A program made the position numbers and the translations under genes. Under the pieces are notes generated by a model. That model was not told the DNA's origin. It worked only from the letters and a program-made list of their open reading frames with translations, and made no database searches. A stretch of 64,000 nt of DNA from Thinopyrum elongatum (lineage: Eukaryota > Streptophyta > Magnoliopsida > Poales > Poaceae), in contig CM022302.1 of the NCBI GenBank assembly GCA_011799875.1, positions 523,418,228 through 523,482,227 of the forward strand, written 5' to 3'. Each line of letters opens with the position of its first letter. Position 1 is the first letter of the stretch. Shown here one piece after another: positions 47,269 through 58,735 of the stretch.

Positions 47269-47676
47269 AAAAGTGGACGCGCACGTCCGCCTGGCCGACC
47301 CAAACGGACGAAAAGCGGACAAAACATGCGTCCATTTCGGTCGCCCAGTTGGCGTAAGGCCAACTCCAACGCACAACCCTAAACGGATGTCCGTTTCGTC
47401 CGCTTTTCATTCGTTTGCGGTGGCAATGAGGTCATGTCCGCCCGAATTTCTGGACGCGGCGGCTGTGCGCCCAACGCACGGCCGCATTTCGGCCGCATCT
47501 CGTCCGTGCGCCCAACACAAGCGTACTAAAATGAAGCATAGTAAATAGTTCAAATCAAACATAGCAAATAGTTTCACATCTGAAAATAGTCTTACAACTC
47601 AATCGAAATAAAAACAATATAAAATAGTCTTTACAACCCAATTGAAATTTGTTTGCATGAAAAGTAACCGATAGAT

Positions 47677-48301
47677 CTAATGGTTGCCAATGTGAGTCCA
47701 CATGTGCTCAACCAAGTCATCCTGGAGCTAGACATGAGTATGCCAATCATGCGATTCACATTGAAAATGGACAAACTATTCGAAGGTTGCAGGAGGTGGC
47801 TGCTCAGGCTCAACATTTTCACCCTGGAAATCAAACCCTTGGTCGTACATGTTATCATCACGCTCATCCTCCACGATCATGTTGTGCATGATCACACAAG
47901 CAACCATCGCCTCCCAAAGCTTCTAAGTGCTCCATGTCAATGTAGGGTTTCGAACGATACCCCCATCGAGACTGAAACACACCGAAAGCATGCTCCACAT
48001 CCTTCCTAGCACTCTCCTGTATTTGGGCAAACCTCTGTCTCTTCTCTCCTTGCGGATTGAGTATGGTCTTCACAAGAGTGGACCACTATGGATAGATACC
48101 ATCAGCAAGGTAATATCCCTTGTTCTACTGGTGGCCATTGATCTCAAAGTTGACCTCTGGGCAGTGGCCTTCTGCAAGCCTTACAAACATGGGAGAACGC
48201 TGAAGAACACTGATATCATTGTGAGAACCAGCCATGCCAAAGAAAGAATGCCATATCCACAGATCTTGTGAAGCCACCGCTTCAAGTATGACAACAGCAC
48301 C
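47677..48301 (-). pseudogene. Harbinger transposase (DDE_4-type), C-terminal part, broken
   Basis: Reading leftwards from 48301: [39 protein letters not shown] and [11 protein letters not shown] match the plant PIF/Harbinger transposase catalytic region. A stop follows near 48125. ILNPQGEKRQRFAQ and ARKDVEHAFGVFQSRW come next (48073 on), then a frameshift, then VACVIMHNMIVEDERDD, with the final stop at 47677-47679. The N-terminal part was separated by the copia insertion. The enzyme would cut and paste the element at TAA targets; this copy is dead. Confidence 0.82.
48297..48301 (+). repeat. Presumed target site duplication GCACC of copia element 3
   Basis: GCACC precedes the LTR boundary at 48302. 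Its partner should lie right of the window and cannot be checked here. Confidence 0.5.
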
Positions 48302-50062
48302 TGTTGGGAAACATAGCATGCAATTTCAAAAAAAAATCTACGCTCACGCAAGATCTATCTAGGAGATGCATAGCAACAATAGGGGGAGAGTGTGTCTACG
48401 TACCCTCATAGACTGAAAGCGGAAGCGTTTGACAACGCGGTTGATGTAGTCAAACTTCTTCTCGTTCCGACCGATCAAGCACCGAACGTACGGCACCTCT
48501 GAGTTCTGCACACGTTCAGCTCGATGACGTCCCTCGAACACTTGATCCAGCAAAGTGTCGAGGGAGTAGATGAGTTCCGTCAGCACAACGGCATGGTGAT
48601 GGTGATGGTGAAGTGATCCGCGCAGGGCTTCGCCTAAGCACCGCGAGAATATGACCGAGGGTGTAATCTGTGGAGGGGGGCGCCGCACACGGCTAACAGA
48701 TGTTGTTGTGTGTTCTAGGCGTGCCGTCCCCATGTATATATAGGTGGGAGAGGGAGGGGAGCAGCAGGGGGCGCCCCAAGTAGGAGGAATCCTACTTGAG
48801 CGCCTCCCCAATTCGGCCTCCCCCCTTTCCTTATTCACCGAGGGGAAAGGAAGGAGGAGGGAGGAGGGAAGGAAGGGGGAGGCCGAATCCCTCCCCTTCC
48901 TTCTCTCTTCCCCTATTTTTTCCTCCCAGGTGCTGCCCATATGGGGGGCGCAGCAGCCCCTGCTGGTTGCTGTGTTTCCCCTCTTGGCCCATTAGGCCCA
49001 TATCTTTTGCCAGGGGTGCCCGGAACCCCTTCCGGTGACCCGAAATGTACCCGGTACCCTCCGGAACACTTCCGGTGTCCGAATACCATCATCCTATATA
49101 TCAATCTTTACCTCTCGACCATTTTGAGACTCCTCGTCATGTCCGTGATCTCATCCGGCACTCCCAACAACATTCGGTCACCAAATCACATAACTCATAT
49201 AATACAAAATCGTCATCGAACGTTAAGCGTGCAGACCCTACGGCTTCGAGAACTATGTAGACATGACTGAGACACTTCTCCGGTCAATAACCAATAGCAA
49301 AACCTGGATGCTCATATTGGCTCCTACGTATTCTACGAAGAACTTTTATCGGTCGAACCGTTATGACAACATATGTTATTCCCTTTGTCCATCGGTATGT
49401 TACTTGCCCGAGATTCGATCGTCGGTGTCTTCATACCTAGTTCAATCTCGTTACCGGCAAGTCTCTTTACTCGTTCCGTAATACACCATCCTGTAACTAA
49501 CTCATTAGTCACTTTGCTTGCAAGGCTTCTTATGATGTGTATTACCGAGAGGGCCCAGAGATACCTCTCCAATAGACGGAATGACAAATCCTAATCTCGA
49601 TCTATGCCAACCCAACAAAACACCTTCGGAGATACCTGTAGAGCATCTTTATAATCGCCCAGTTACGTTGTGACATTTGATAGCACACAAGGTATTCCTC
49701 CGATATCCGGGAGTTACATAATCTCATAGTCAAAGGAATATGTATTTGACATACATGAAAGCAGTTGCAATAAACTGAACGATCATTATGCTAAGCTAAC
49801 GGATGGGTCTTGTCCATCACATCATTCTCCTAATGATGTGATCCCATTATCAAATGACAACTCATGTCCATGGTTAGGAAACCTTAACCATCTTTGATCA
49901 ACGAGCTAGTAGAGGCTCACTAGGGACACGGTATTTGTTTATGTATTCACACATGTATTTAAGTTTTCGATCAATACAATTCTAGCATGAATAATAAACC
50001 TTTATCATGAATAGGGAAATATAAAACAACTTTATTATTGCCTCTAGGGCATATTTCCTTCA
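48302..50062 (-). repeat. 3' LTR of copia element 3 (1,761 bp)
   Basis: On the plus strand it starts TGTTGGGAAACATAGC and ends GGGCATATTTCCTTCA, the reverse complement of the copia LTR seen elsewhere in the window. The PPT (GTCTCCCACTT) follows at 50063-50073. Confidence 0.93.
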
Positions 50063-50077
50063 GTCTCCCACTTGCAC

Positions 50078-50249
50078 TAGAGTCAATAATCTAGTTCACA
50101 TCGCCATGTGATTTAACACCAATAGTTCGCATCGTCATGTGATTAACACCCATAGTTCACATCGCCATGTGACCAACACCCAAAGGGTTTACTAGAGTCA
50201 ATAATCTAGTTCACATCGCCATGTGATTAACACCCAAAGAGTACTAAGG
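50078..50249 (-). repeat. Array of short hairpins before the PPT, copia element 3
   Basis: Four palindromic units (TCACATCGCCATGTGA and variants) sit between the PPT and the RNase H remnant, in the same position as in elements 1 and 2. Confidence 0.75.
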
Positions 50250-50288
50250 TGTGATCATGTTTTGCTTGTGAGAGAAGTTTAGTTAACG

Positions 50289-50523
50289 GGTCTATCACAG
50301 TCAGATCCGTATGTATATTTGCAAATTTCTATGTCTACAATGCTCTGCATGGCGCTACTCTAGCTAATTGCTTCCACTTTCAATATGTATCCAGATTGAG
50401 ACTCAGAGTCATCTGGATCGGTGTAAAAGCTTGCATCGACGTAACTCTTTACGACGAACTCTTTATCACCTCCATAACCGAGAAATATTTCCTTAGTCCT
50501 CTAAGGACAATTTTGATCGCTGT
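50289..50523 (-). pseudogene. Copia element 3 RNase H remnant with internal truncation
   Basis: On the minus strand VDAS (about 50440) is followed by TAG (50360-50362) and, about 59 nt on, by a TVIDP segment (50289-50303) equivalent to NVADP of the other copies. The catalytic middle is absent. The spacing equals that in elements 1 and 2. Confidence 0.8.
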
Positions 50524-51774
50524 CTAGTGATCCACTCCTTGATTACTTTGGTACCTCCCTGCTAAACTTATAGCAAGGCACACATCAGGTCTGGTACGCA
50601 GCATAGCATACATGATAGAACCTATGGCTGAGGCATAGGGAATGACTTTCATTTTCTCTCTATCTTCTGCAGTGGTCGGGCATTGAATCTGACTCAACTT
50701 CACACCTTGTAACACAGGCAAGAACCCTTTCTTTGACTGATCCATTTTGAACTTCTTCAAAACTTTATCAAGGTATGTGCTTTGTGAAAATCCTATTAAG
50801 CGTCTTGATCTATCTCTATAGATCTTGATGCCCAATATATAAGCAGCTTCACTGAGGTCTTTCATGGAAAAACTTTTATTCAAGTATCCTTTTATGTTAT
50901 CCAGAAATTCTACATCATTTCCAATCAACAATATGTCATCCACATATAATATTAGAAATGCTACAGAGCTCCCACTCACTTTCTTGTAAATACAGACTTC
51001 ACCGCAAGTCTGTATAAAACCATATGCTTTGATCACCTCATCAAAGCGTATATTCCAACTCCGAGATACTTGCACCAGTCCATAGATGGATCGCTGGAGC
51101 TTGCACACTTTGTCAACACTTTTAGGATCGACAAAACCTTCTGGTTGCATCATATACAACTCTTCTTTGAGATATCCATTAAGGAATGCAGTTTTGACGT
51201 CCATTTGCCATATTTCATAATCATAAAATGCGACAATTGCTAACATAATTCGGACAGACTTAAGCATTGCTACGGGTGAGAAAGTCTCATCGTAGTCAAC
51301 TCCTTAAACTTGTCGAAAACCTTTCGTAACAAGTTGGTCTTCGTAGACAGTAACATTACCATCAGCGTCTGTCTTCCTCTTGAAGATCCATTTATTTTCA
51401 ATGGCTTGCCGATCATCGGGCAAGTTCACCAAAGTCCACACTTTGTTCTCATACATGGATCCTATCTCAGATTTCATGGCCTCAAGCCATCTGTCGGAAT
51501 CTGGGCTCATCATAGCTTCTTCATAATTCGTAGGTTCGTCATGGTCTAGTAACATGACTTCCAGGACAGGATTACCGTACCACTCTGGTGTGGATCGTGC
51601 TCTGGTCGACCTACAAGGTTCAGTAGTAACTTGATCTAAAGTTTCATGATCATTATCATTAGCTTCCTCTCTAGTTGGTGTAGGCATCATGGGAATAGCT
51701 TTCTGTGATGAACTACTTTCCAATTCGAGAGAAGGTACAATTACCTCATCAAGTTCTACTTTCCTCCCACTCAC
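50524..51774 (-). pseudogene. Copia element 3 reverse transcriptase, nearly open
   Basis: Two open stretches, 51774-51304 and 51267-50524, are separated by a TAA just after GFRQV. Motifs: KWIFKRKTDADGN, MLKSVRIML, MDVKTAFLNGY, LQRSIYGLVQVSRSWN and catalytic YVDD with ILLIGND (about 50935). The connection domain reads ASAIGSIMYAML and RTRPDVCLAISLAGRYQSN, closer to what I remember of the family than the KYAML/PVV versions in elements 1 and 2. Confidence 0.87.
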
Positions 51775-52900
51775 TTCTTTCGAGAGAAACTCCTTCTCTA
51801 GAAAGGTTCCATTCTTGGCAACAAAGATCTTCCTTCGGATCTGTGGTAGAAGGTATACCCAATTGTTTCCTTAGGGTATCCTATGAAGACGCACTTCTCC
51901 GATTTGAGTTCGAGCTTATCAGGCTGAAGCCTTTTGACATAAGTGTCGCAACCCCAAACTTTAAGAAACGACACCTTAGGTTTCTTGCCAAACCACAGTT
52001 CATACGGTGTCGTCTCAACGGGTTTAGATGGTGCCCTATTTAACGTGAATGCAGCTGTCTCTAATGCATAACCCCAAAACGATAGTGGTAAATCGGTAAG
52101 AGACATCATAGATCGCACCATATCCAATAAAGTATGGTTACGATGTTCGGACACACCATTACGCTGTGGTGTTCCAGGTGGCGTGAGTTGTGAAACTATT
52201 CCACATTGTTTTAAATGAAGGCCAAACTCGTAACTCAAATATTCGCCTCCGTGAACAGATCGTAGAAACTTTATTTTCTTGTTACGATGATTCTCCACTT
52301 CACTCTGAAATTCTTTGAACTTTTCAAATGTTTCAGACTTGTGTTTCATTAAGTAGATATACCCATATCTGCTCAAATCATCTGTGAAGGTCAGAAAATA
52401 ACGATACCCGCCGCATGCCTCAACACTCATCGGACCGCATACATCGGTATGTATTATTTCCAATAAGTCATTGGCTCGCTCCATTGTTCCGGAGAACGGA
52501 GTTTTAGTCATCTTGCCCATGAGGCATGGTTTGCAAGTATCAAATGATTCATAATCAAGTGATTCCAAAAGCCCATCTGCATGGAGTTTCTTCATGCGCT
52601 TTACACCAGTATGACCTAAACGGCAGTGCCACAAACATGTTGCACTATCATTATCAACTTTGCATCTTTTGGCATCAATATTATGAATATGTGTATCACT
52701 ACGATCGAGATTCAATAAACCATTTATATTGAGTGTAAGACCATAGAAGGTTTTATTCATGTAAACAGAACAACAATTATTATTTGACTTAAATGAATAA
52801 CCGTATTGCAATAAACATGATCCAATCATATTCATGCCTAACGCAAACACCAAATAACATTTATTTAGGTTCAACATTAATCCCGAAGGTAAAGGGAGTC
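51775..52900 (-). pseudogene. Copia element 3 integrase with catalytic Asp changed
   Basis: The 359-codon open stretch 52877-51798 has the zinc-binding segment HCRLGHTGVKRMKKLHADGL, CKPCLMGK and D in HTDVCGP. The second catalytic position reads LRSVHGGEY where element 1 has LRSDRGGEY, so Asp is Val (plus R to H). E in SEHRN remains. The C-terminal domain is KVWGCDTYVKRLQPDKLEL. A frameshift at about 51830 separates the end. Integration activity is expected to be lost through the Asp change alone. Confidence 0.87.
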
Positions 52901-52928
52901 TGCGATGGTGATCTTATCAACCTTGGAA

Positions 52929-53895
52929 TCACTTCCAACACACATTGTCCTTGCCCTTAACTAGTCTCTGTTCATTTTGCAACTCCTGTTTCGAGTTACA
53001 AATCTTAGCAACTAAACCGATATCAAATACCCTGGAGCTACTATGAACACTAGTAAAGTACACATCAATAACATGTATATCAAATATACCTTTGTTCACT
53101 CTGCCATCGTTCTTATCCGCCAAGTTTTTGGGGCAGTTCCGCTTCCAGTGACCATTTCCTTTGCAGTAGAAGCACTCAATTTCAGGCCTAGGTCCAGCTT
53201 TGGGCTTCTTCACGGGAGCGGCAACTTGTTTGCTGTTCTTCTTGAAGTTCCCTTTCTATCCCTTGCCCTTTTTCTTGAAACTAGTGGTTTTGTTTAACCA
53301 TCAACATTTGATGCTCTTTCTTGATTTCTACCTTCGCCGATTTCAGCATCGCGAAGAGCTCGGGAATCATTTTCGTCATCCCTTGCATATTATAGTTCAT
53401 CACGAAGTTCTAGTAGCTTGGTGATAGTGACTAGAGAACTCTGTCAATCACTATCTTATCTGGAAGATTAACTCCCACTTGATTCAAGTGATTGTAGTAC
53501 CCAGACATTCTGAGTACATGCTCACTGGCTGAGCTATTCTCCTCCATCTTGTAGGCAAAGTACTTGTCAGAGGTCTCATACCTCTCGACACGGGCATGAG
53601 CCTGAAATACCAATTTCAGCTCTTGGAACATCTCATATGCTCCGTGGCGTTCAAAACATTTTTGAAGTCCCGGTTCTAAGCCGTAAAGCATGGCGCACTA
53701 AACTATCAAGTAGTCATCATACCGAGCTTCTCAAACGTTCATAACGTCTACATCTGCTCCTGCAATAGGTCTGTCACCTAGTGGTGCATCAAGGACATAA
53801 TTCCTCTGTGCAGCAATGAGGATAATCCTCAGATCACGGACTCAGTCCGCATCATTGCTACTATCATTTTTCAACTTAGTTTTCTCTAGGAACAT
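52929..53895 (-). pseudogene. Copia element 3 gag and protease start, interrupted
   Basis: Starts at ATG 53895-53893. Stops: TGA in NV-stop-EAR (about 53732), TAG at 53700-53698 (after DDYLIV), TAG at 53433-53431 (after DRVL) and TAG at 53412-53410 (after SPSY). The zinc knuckle CFYCKGNGHWKRNC is intact (53213-52929 stretch). The protease motif reads VFDIGLVAK, DTG having become DIG. Two of the TAG stops are common to all three copia copies. Confidence 0.85.
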
Positions 53896-54949
53896 ATAAA
53901 AAACATAAGGGAGCTATATCGCGAGCTATTAATCTACAACATAAATATGCAAATACAAGTTCATGATAAATTAAGTTCAATTAATCAAATTACTTAAGAA
54001 CTCCCACTTAGATAGACATCCCTCAAGTCATCTAAATGATACGTGATCCAAATAAACTAAACCATGTCCGATCATCACGTGAGATGGAGTAGTCATCAAT
54101 GGTGAACATCTCCATGTTGATCATATCTACTATATGATTCACGTTTGACCTTTCGGTCTCCAGTGCTCCGAGGCCAAGTCTGTACATGCCAGGCTTGTCA
54201 AGTTTAACCCGAGTATTCCGCATGTGCAAAACTATCTTGCACCCGTTGTATGTGAACGTAGAGTCTATCATACCCGATCATCACGTGGTGTCTCAACACG
54301 ACGAACTGTCGCAACGGTGCATACTCAGGGAAAACACTTATACCTTGAAATTTTAGTTAAGGGATCATCTTATAATGCTACCGCCATACTAAGCAAAATA
54401 AGATGCATAAAAGATAAACATCACATGCAATCAAAATATGTGACATGATATGGCCATCATCATATTGTGCTTTTGATCTCCATCTCCAAAGCATCGTCAT
54501 GATCTCCATTGTCACCGGCTCGACACCTTGATCTCCATCATTGCGTCGTGGTCGTCTCGCTAACTATTGCTTCTACAACTATCGCTAATGCATAGTGATA
54601 AAGTAAAGCAATTACATGGCGTTTGCATTTCATACAATAAAGAGACAACCATAAGGCTCCTGCCGGTTGCCGATAACTTTTACAAAACATGATCATCTCA
54701 TACAACAATGTATATCACATCATGTCTTGACCATATCACATCACAAGGTGCCCTGCAAAAACAAGTTAGACGTCCTCTACTTTGTTGTTGCAAGTTTTAC
54801 GTGGCTGCTACGGGCTTCTAGCAAGAACCGTTCTTACTTACGCTTCAAAACCACAACGGTGATTTATCAAGTTTGCTGTTTTAACCTTCAACAAGGACCG
54901 GCCGCAGTCAAATTCGATTCAACTAAAGTAGGAGAAACAGAGACCCGCC
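53896..54949 (-). other. Partial leader of copia element 3
   Basis: Co-linear with copia element 1 leader positions 10909 back to about 9850. It stops at 54949 (GAGACCCGCC), where Athila sequence begins. No gene seen. Confidence 0.65.
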
Positions 54950-56467
54950 TGATGACCCACAAGTATATGGGATCAATTGTAGCCTTTTCGATAAGTAAGA
55001 GTGTCGAACCCAACGAGGAGCAGAAGAAAATGACAAGTGGTTTTCAGCAAGGTAATGTCTACAAGCACTGAAATTGTAAGTAGCGAGTAGTTTGATAGCA
55101 AGATAATTTGTAACGAGCAAGTAATGATAGTAGTAACAAAAGTGCAGCAAGGTAGCCCAATCCTTTTGAGGCAAAGGACAAGCCAAAATGGTCTCTTATA
55201 ATAAGCAAAGCGTTCCTGAGGGTACACGGGAATTTCATCTAGTCACTTTCATCATGTTGATTCGATTCGTGTTCGCTACTTTGATAATTTGATATGTGCG
55301 TGGACTGGTGCTTAGGTGCTGTTCTTACTTGAACAAACCTCCTACTTATGATTAACCCCCTTGCAAGCATCCGCAACTACGAGAAAAGTATTAAGAATAA
55401 ATTCTAACCATAGCATTAAACTTTTGGATCCAATCGGTCCCTTACAGAATAGTGCATAAACTAGGGTTTAAGCTTCTATCACTCTCGCAACCCATCATCT
55501 AATAACTACTCCACAATGCATTCCCTTAGTCCCAAATATGGTGAAGTGTCATGTAGTCGACGTTCACATGACACCACTAAGGGAATCACAACATACATAC
55601 TATCAAAATATCGAACACATATCAAGTTCACATGATTACTTGCAACATGATTTCTCCCGTGACCTCAAGAACAAAAGTAACTACTCACAAATGATAATCA
55701 TGCTCAAGATCAGAGGGGTATTAAATAGCATAATGGATCTGAACATATAATCTTCCACCAAATAAACCATATAGTAATCAACTACAAGATGTAATCAACA
55801 CTACTAGTCACCCACAAGCACCAATCTATAGTTCCGGTACAAAGATTGAACACAAGAGATGAACTAGGGTTTGAGAGGAGATGGTGCTGTTGAAGATGTT
55901 GATGTAGATTGCCCTCCCCAAGATGGGAGAGTTGTTGGTGATGATGATGACGATGATTTCCCCCTCCGGGAGGGAAGTTCCCCCGGTGGAATCGCTCCGC
56001 TGGAGGGCAAAAGTGCTCCTGCCCAAGTTCCGCCTCGAGACAGCGGCGCTCCATCCCGAAAGTCCTCTCCTTATTTTTTCTAGGTCAAAATGACTTATAT
56101 ACCAGAAGATGGGCATTGGAGGTGGGCTGGGCTGAGCACAACCCACCAGGGTGCGCCTGGGGGGCCAGGCGCGCCCTGGTGTCTTGTGCTCACTAGGTGC
56201 CCCCCCTCCGGTGGTTATTTGCTCCAGTATTTCTTATTTATTCCATAAAAAATCCTCGTGAAGTTTCAGCTTATTTGGAGTTGTGCAGAATAGATGGCCT
56301 GACATAGCTTTTCCAGGTCCAGATTACCAGCTGCCGGAATTCTCCCTCTTTGTGTGTACCTTGCATATTATGAGAGAAAAGGCATTAGAATTACTCCAAA
56401 AAGCATTATTATGCATAAAAACATCATAAATAGCAGTAGGTAAACATGATGCAAAATGGACATATCA
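54950..56467 (-). repeat. 3' LTR of the Athila element (1,518 bp)
   Basis: On the plus strand it runs from TGATGACCCACAAG to GGACATATCA. The element's PPT immediately follows. No second LTR lies in the window, so divergence dating is not possible. Confidence 0.85.
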
Positions 56468-58045
56468 ACTCCCCCAAGCTTAGACCTCGCTTGTCCTCAA
56501 GCGAAAAACAAAATCGAAAAACATGTCCACATGCTTAGAGAGAGAGGTGTCAATAAAAACAAAATACGGACATAGAAGCATCATGAGAATTATTATAACA
56601 GCAACAAACTTTAACATAAAACTTTTATCATAGAACTTTTTTATAGACTTCTCATGAATAAGTAACAATTCATCACACTATCGAAGTATAAAGCATAAAC
56701 TCTATTGGAAACCAACAAACTATGTTCTCAGTCAACTTTGCAACTACAATTCATCATCTTTTCAGGAAGGGTCACGTATCGGAGCCTTTAGGCAAGTCAA
56801 CATACTCAACCATCATATAGTCTTCTATGATTGGTAACACTCACCGCATACACAAGAGCAAAACGTCTCAACCGGACACATAGAAAGATAGGGGCTTATA
56901 GTTTCGCCTCCCAACGTATTCACCTCAAGGGTGATGTCAACAATAATAACTCATGCTACCCATATTCAACTAGATATATGTGCCTAGATCTTTCCTCACC
57001 ACATGATGCTTGCCAAAAGAGAAAAATAAAAAGGAATAGAGAGAAGAACTTTGACTCTTGCATGAAAGTAAATACATAAAAGTAAAAGATAGGCCCTTCG
57101 CAGAGGGAAGCAGAGGTTGCCATGCGCTTATTTGTTTGTATGCTCAACCCCTTAGTGCAAAAGAACGTCATGTTATATTACCCCTTGTGATGGCAACCTT
57201 TATTATGCAGTCTGTCGCTTTTATTCTTTACCATCACAAGTTCGTACAACGCTCAATTTTCTCTTACACTAAATGATATCACACTTTTAGAAGCAATTTT
57301 TATTGCCTTATTGCACCGATGATAACTTACTTGAAGGATCTTACTCAATCCATAGGTAGGTATGGTGGACTCTGGAAAATAAGATTTGGGTTTAAGGGTT
57401 TTTGGATGCACAAGTAGTATCTCTACTTAGTGCGGAATTTTTGGCTAGCAAAGATGGGGAGCAAGCACCACATGTTGAAGGATCTATGACAATATAACTT
57501 CTATGTGAATATGAACAAACATAAATCATTAAGTTGTCTTCCTTGTCCAACCTCAACAATTTTGGCATATAATATTTTGATGGGGGCTCACAATCACAAA
57601 AGATTTCCAGGATAGTGTATTTGTATGTGAATCTTCTCTTCCCTTATTAATTCTTTCATGAGTTGCATCATTGGCCAATGCTATGTTTGTCAATCTCTAA
57701 TAAAAATTTTTACTTATACTTTTCCTTGTGTGGTGTCATTACTTACCATAAGATTAGCATATGACCTTTTTCATTTATTTCCTTTCTTTTTATTGAAACA
57801 TGAAAGTAAAGAAAGCAAAAATTCAAACTAAACTTTATTATATATCTTGCACACGATTACAAGGATAGATCACTAAGCAAACTCTCAAAAAGAAAGGATC
57901 GAACTAAACTTTTATTCATCTAAAGCAAAAGATAACTATGGATCGAACTAAGAAAAGTAAAAGCAAAGGATAGTGGGGATGATACGATACCGGGGCATCT
58001 CCCCCAAGCTTGGTGGAAGCCAAGGGGAGTGCCCATACCCGATAC
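56468..58045 (-). other. 3' noncoding region of the Athila element with two PPT-like motifs
   Basis: About 1.6 kb, AT-rich, no supported frame. TCCCCCAAGCTT (AAGCTTGGGGGA on the coding strand) occurs at 56470-56481 next to the LTR and again at 58000-58011 just after the coiled-coil frame stop. The first is the working PPT by position; the second could be a duplicate priming site. Confidence 0.65.
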
Positions 58046-58465
58046 TCAGTTTTCTTTTGGTGATGAAGAAGGTGGTGGTGATGAAGTAGAGATCTTGTCC
58101 TTCTTCCTCAGCTTACGCTTGAGGATGGAATTTTCCTCCTTCAATTCACCGATCTCCTGCTCAAGCTCCAGTACCTTTTTGCATAAATCTTGCTTGTTTT
58201 CCTGCAAAAGGCGGAAGGGTATAAACTGAACCTTAGGCCTCTTTGCTTTGTTGGGGAGGCTTGACTTCTTGAATTCCACATGCATGTCCCCAGGTTGAGG
58301 CAATGGGGCTTTGTCCTTGTCTGAGCTTGACTCCTCCTTCTCCCTAGGATAATAGTCTTCCTCTTCCTCTGAAGTCCTGCCATAATGCTCCACATCCCCA
58401 TAAGACTTGGGGTTTGCGGTAAAATCGGCAACATAGCTCTCACCCTCCGAGTCTTGGGATGACAT
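58046..58465 (-). CDS. Small acidic/coiled-coil protein downstream of pol, 139 aa
   Basis: An open frame MSSQDSEGESYVADF... ending SSSPKEN. Residues about 30-60 are Glu/Asp/Ser-rich. Residues about 85-125 (LLQENKQDLCKKVLELEQEI and following) form heptad-like Leu/Glu/Lys repeats typical of a coiled coil, then a basic KRKLRKKDK. It occupies the env-like position after pol in Athila elements, but has no signal peptide or membrane segment, so an envelope role is not supported. ATG is at 58465-58463, the stop at 58048-58046. It is the only open frame left in this element. Function unknown. Confidence 0.55.
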   Translation of the reverse strand: MSSQDSEGESYVADFTANPKSYGDVEHYGRTSEEEEDYYPREKEESSSDKDKAPLPQPGDMHVEFKKSSLPNKAKRPKVQFIPFRLLQENKQDLCKKVLELEQEIGELKEENSILKRKLRKKDKISTSSPPPSSSPKEN

Positions 58466-58735
58466 ATTTTCAGATCTATCAGGAAAACAGCAAGAAAAGA
58501 AAACAGAAGATTTCTCCGCGATACGGTGGTCAATAGGTTCGGGAGGTATATAAAGATTTTCTTATCTTGGGAAACAAGCAAACGGAAGAAAAAAGGAGTC
58601 TGGAAGCGTGCCCTGGTGTCTTGTGCCCACCAGGGTCACCTTCCTGGTAGTTTCTTATTTTCCTAATTTTCTAAATATTTCAAAACTGACAAAAAATATT
58701 TTTGCGGATTTTTCAGAGTCCGTTTACTTAGCGTA

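Larger units (their letters stand above)
33006..47354. mobile_element. Harbinger-type element A with nested insertions
   Basis: TAA (33003-33005) precedes GAGCAACTCCAACTGGG, and TAA (47355-47357) follows a right end that reads CGCCAACTGGGCGACCG on the opposite strand. The shared CAACTGGG core and 3-bp TAA duplication fit the PIF/Harbinger superfamily. Both arms carry motifs such as GACCCAAACGGACG typical of Triticeae Harbingers. Nothing resembling its own transposase is seen, so it is probably non-autonomous. It contains an LTR-like fragment, a broken frame and copia element 2. Confidence 0.5.
47358..48301 (-). mobile_element. Harbinger-type element B, truncated by copia element 3
   Basis: It begins GGCCAACTCCAACGCAC directly after TAA (47355-47357), which also borders element A. 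It carries ~320 bp of noncoding sequence and a minus-strand DDE transposase remnant up to 48301, where copia element 3 begins. Its other end must lie to the right of the window. Confidence 0.65.
48302..54949 (-). mobile_element. Copia element 3 (Angela/WIS/BARE1-like), minus strand, interrupted
   Basis: 3' LTR 48302-50062, then RNase H remnant, RT, integrase, protease and gag in reverse order, and part of the leader up to 54949. There an Athila element begins in the middle of the leader sequence. The PBS and 5' LTR are not in the window. It shares the gag stops and RNase H truncation of elements 1 and 2. Confidence 0.9.
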
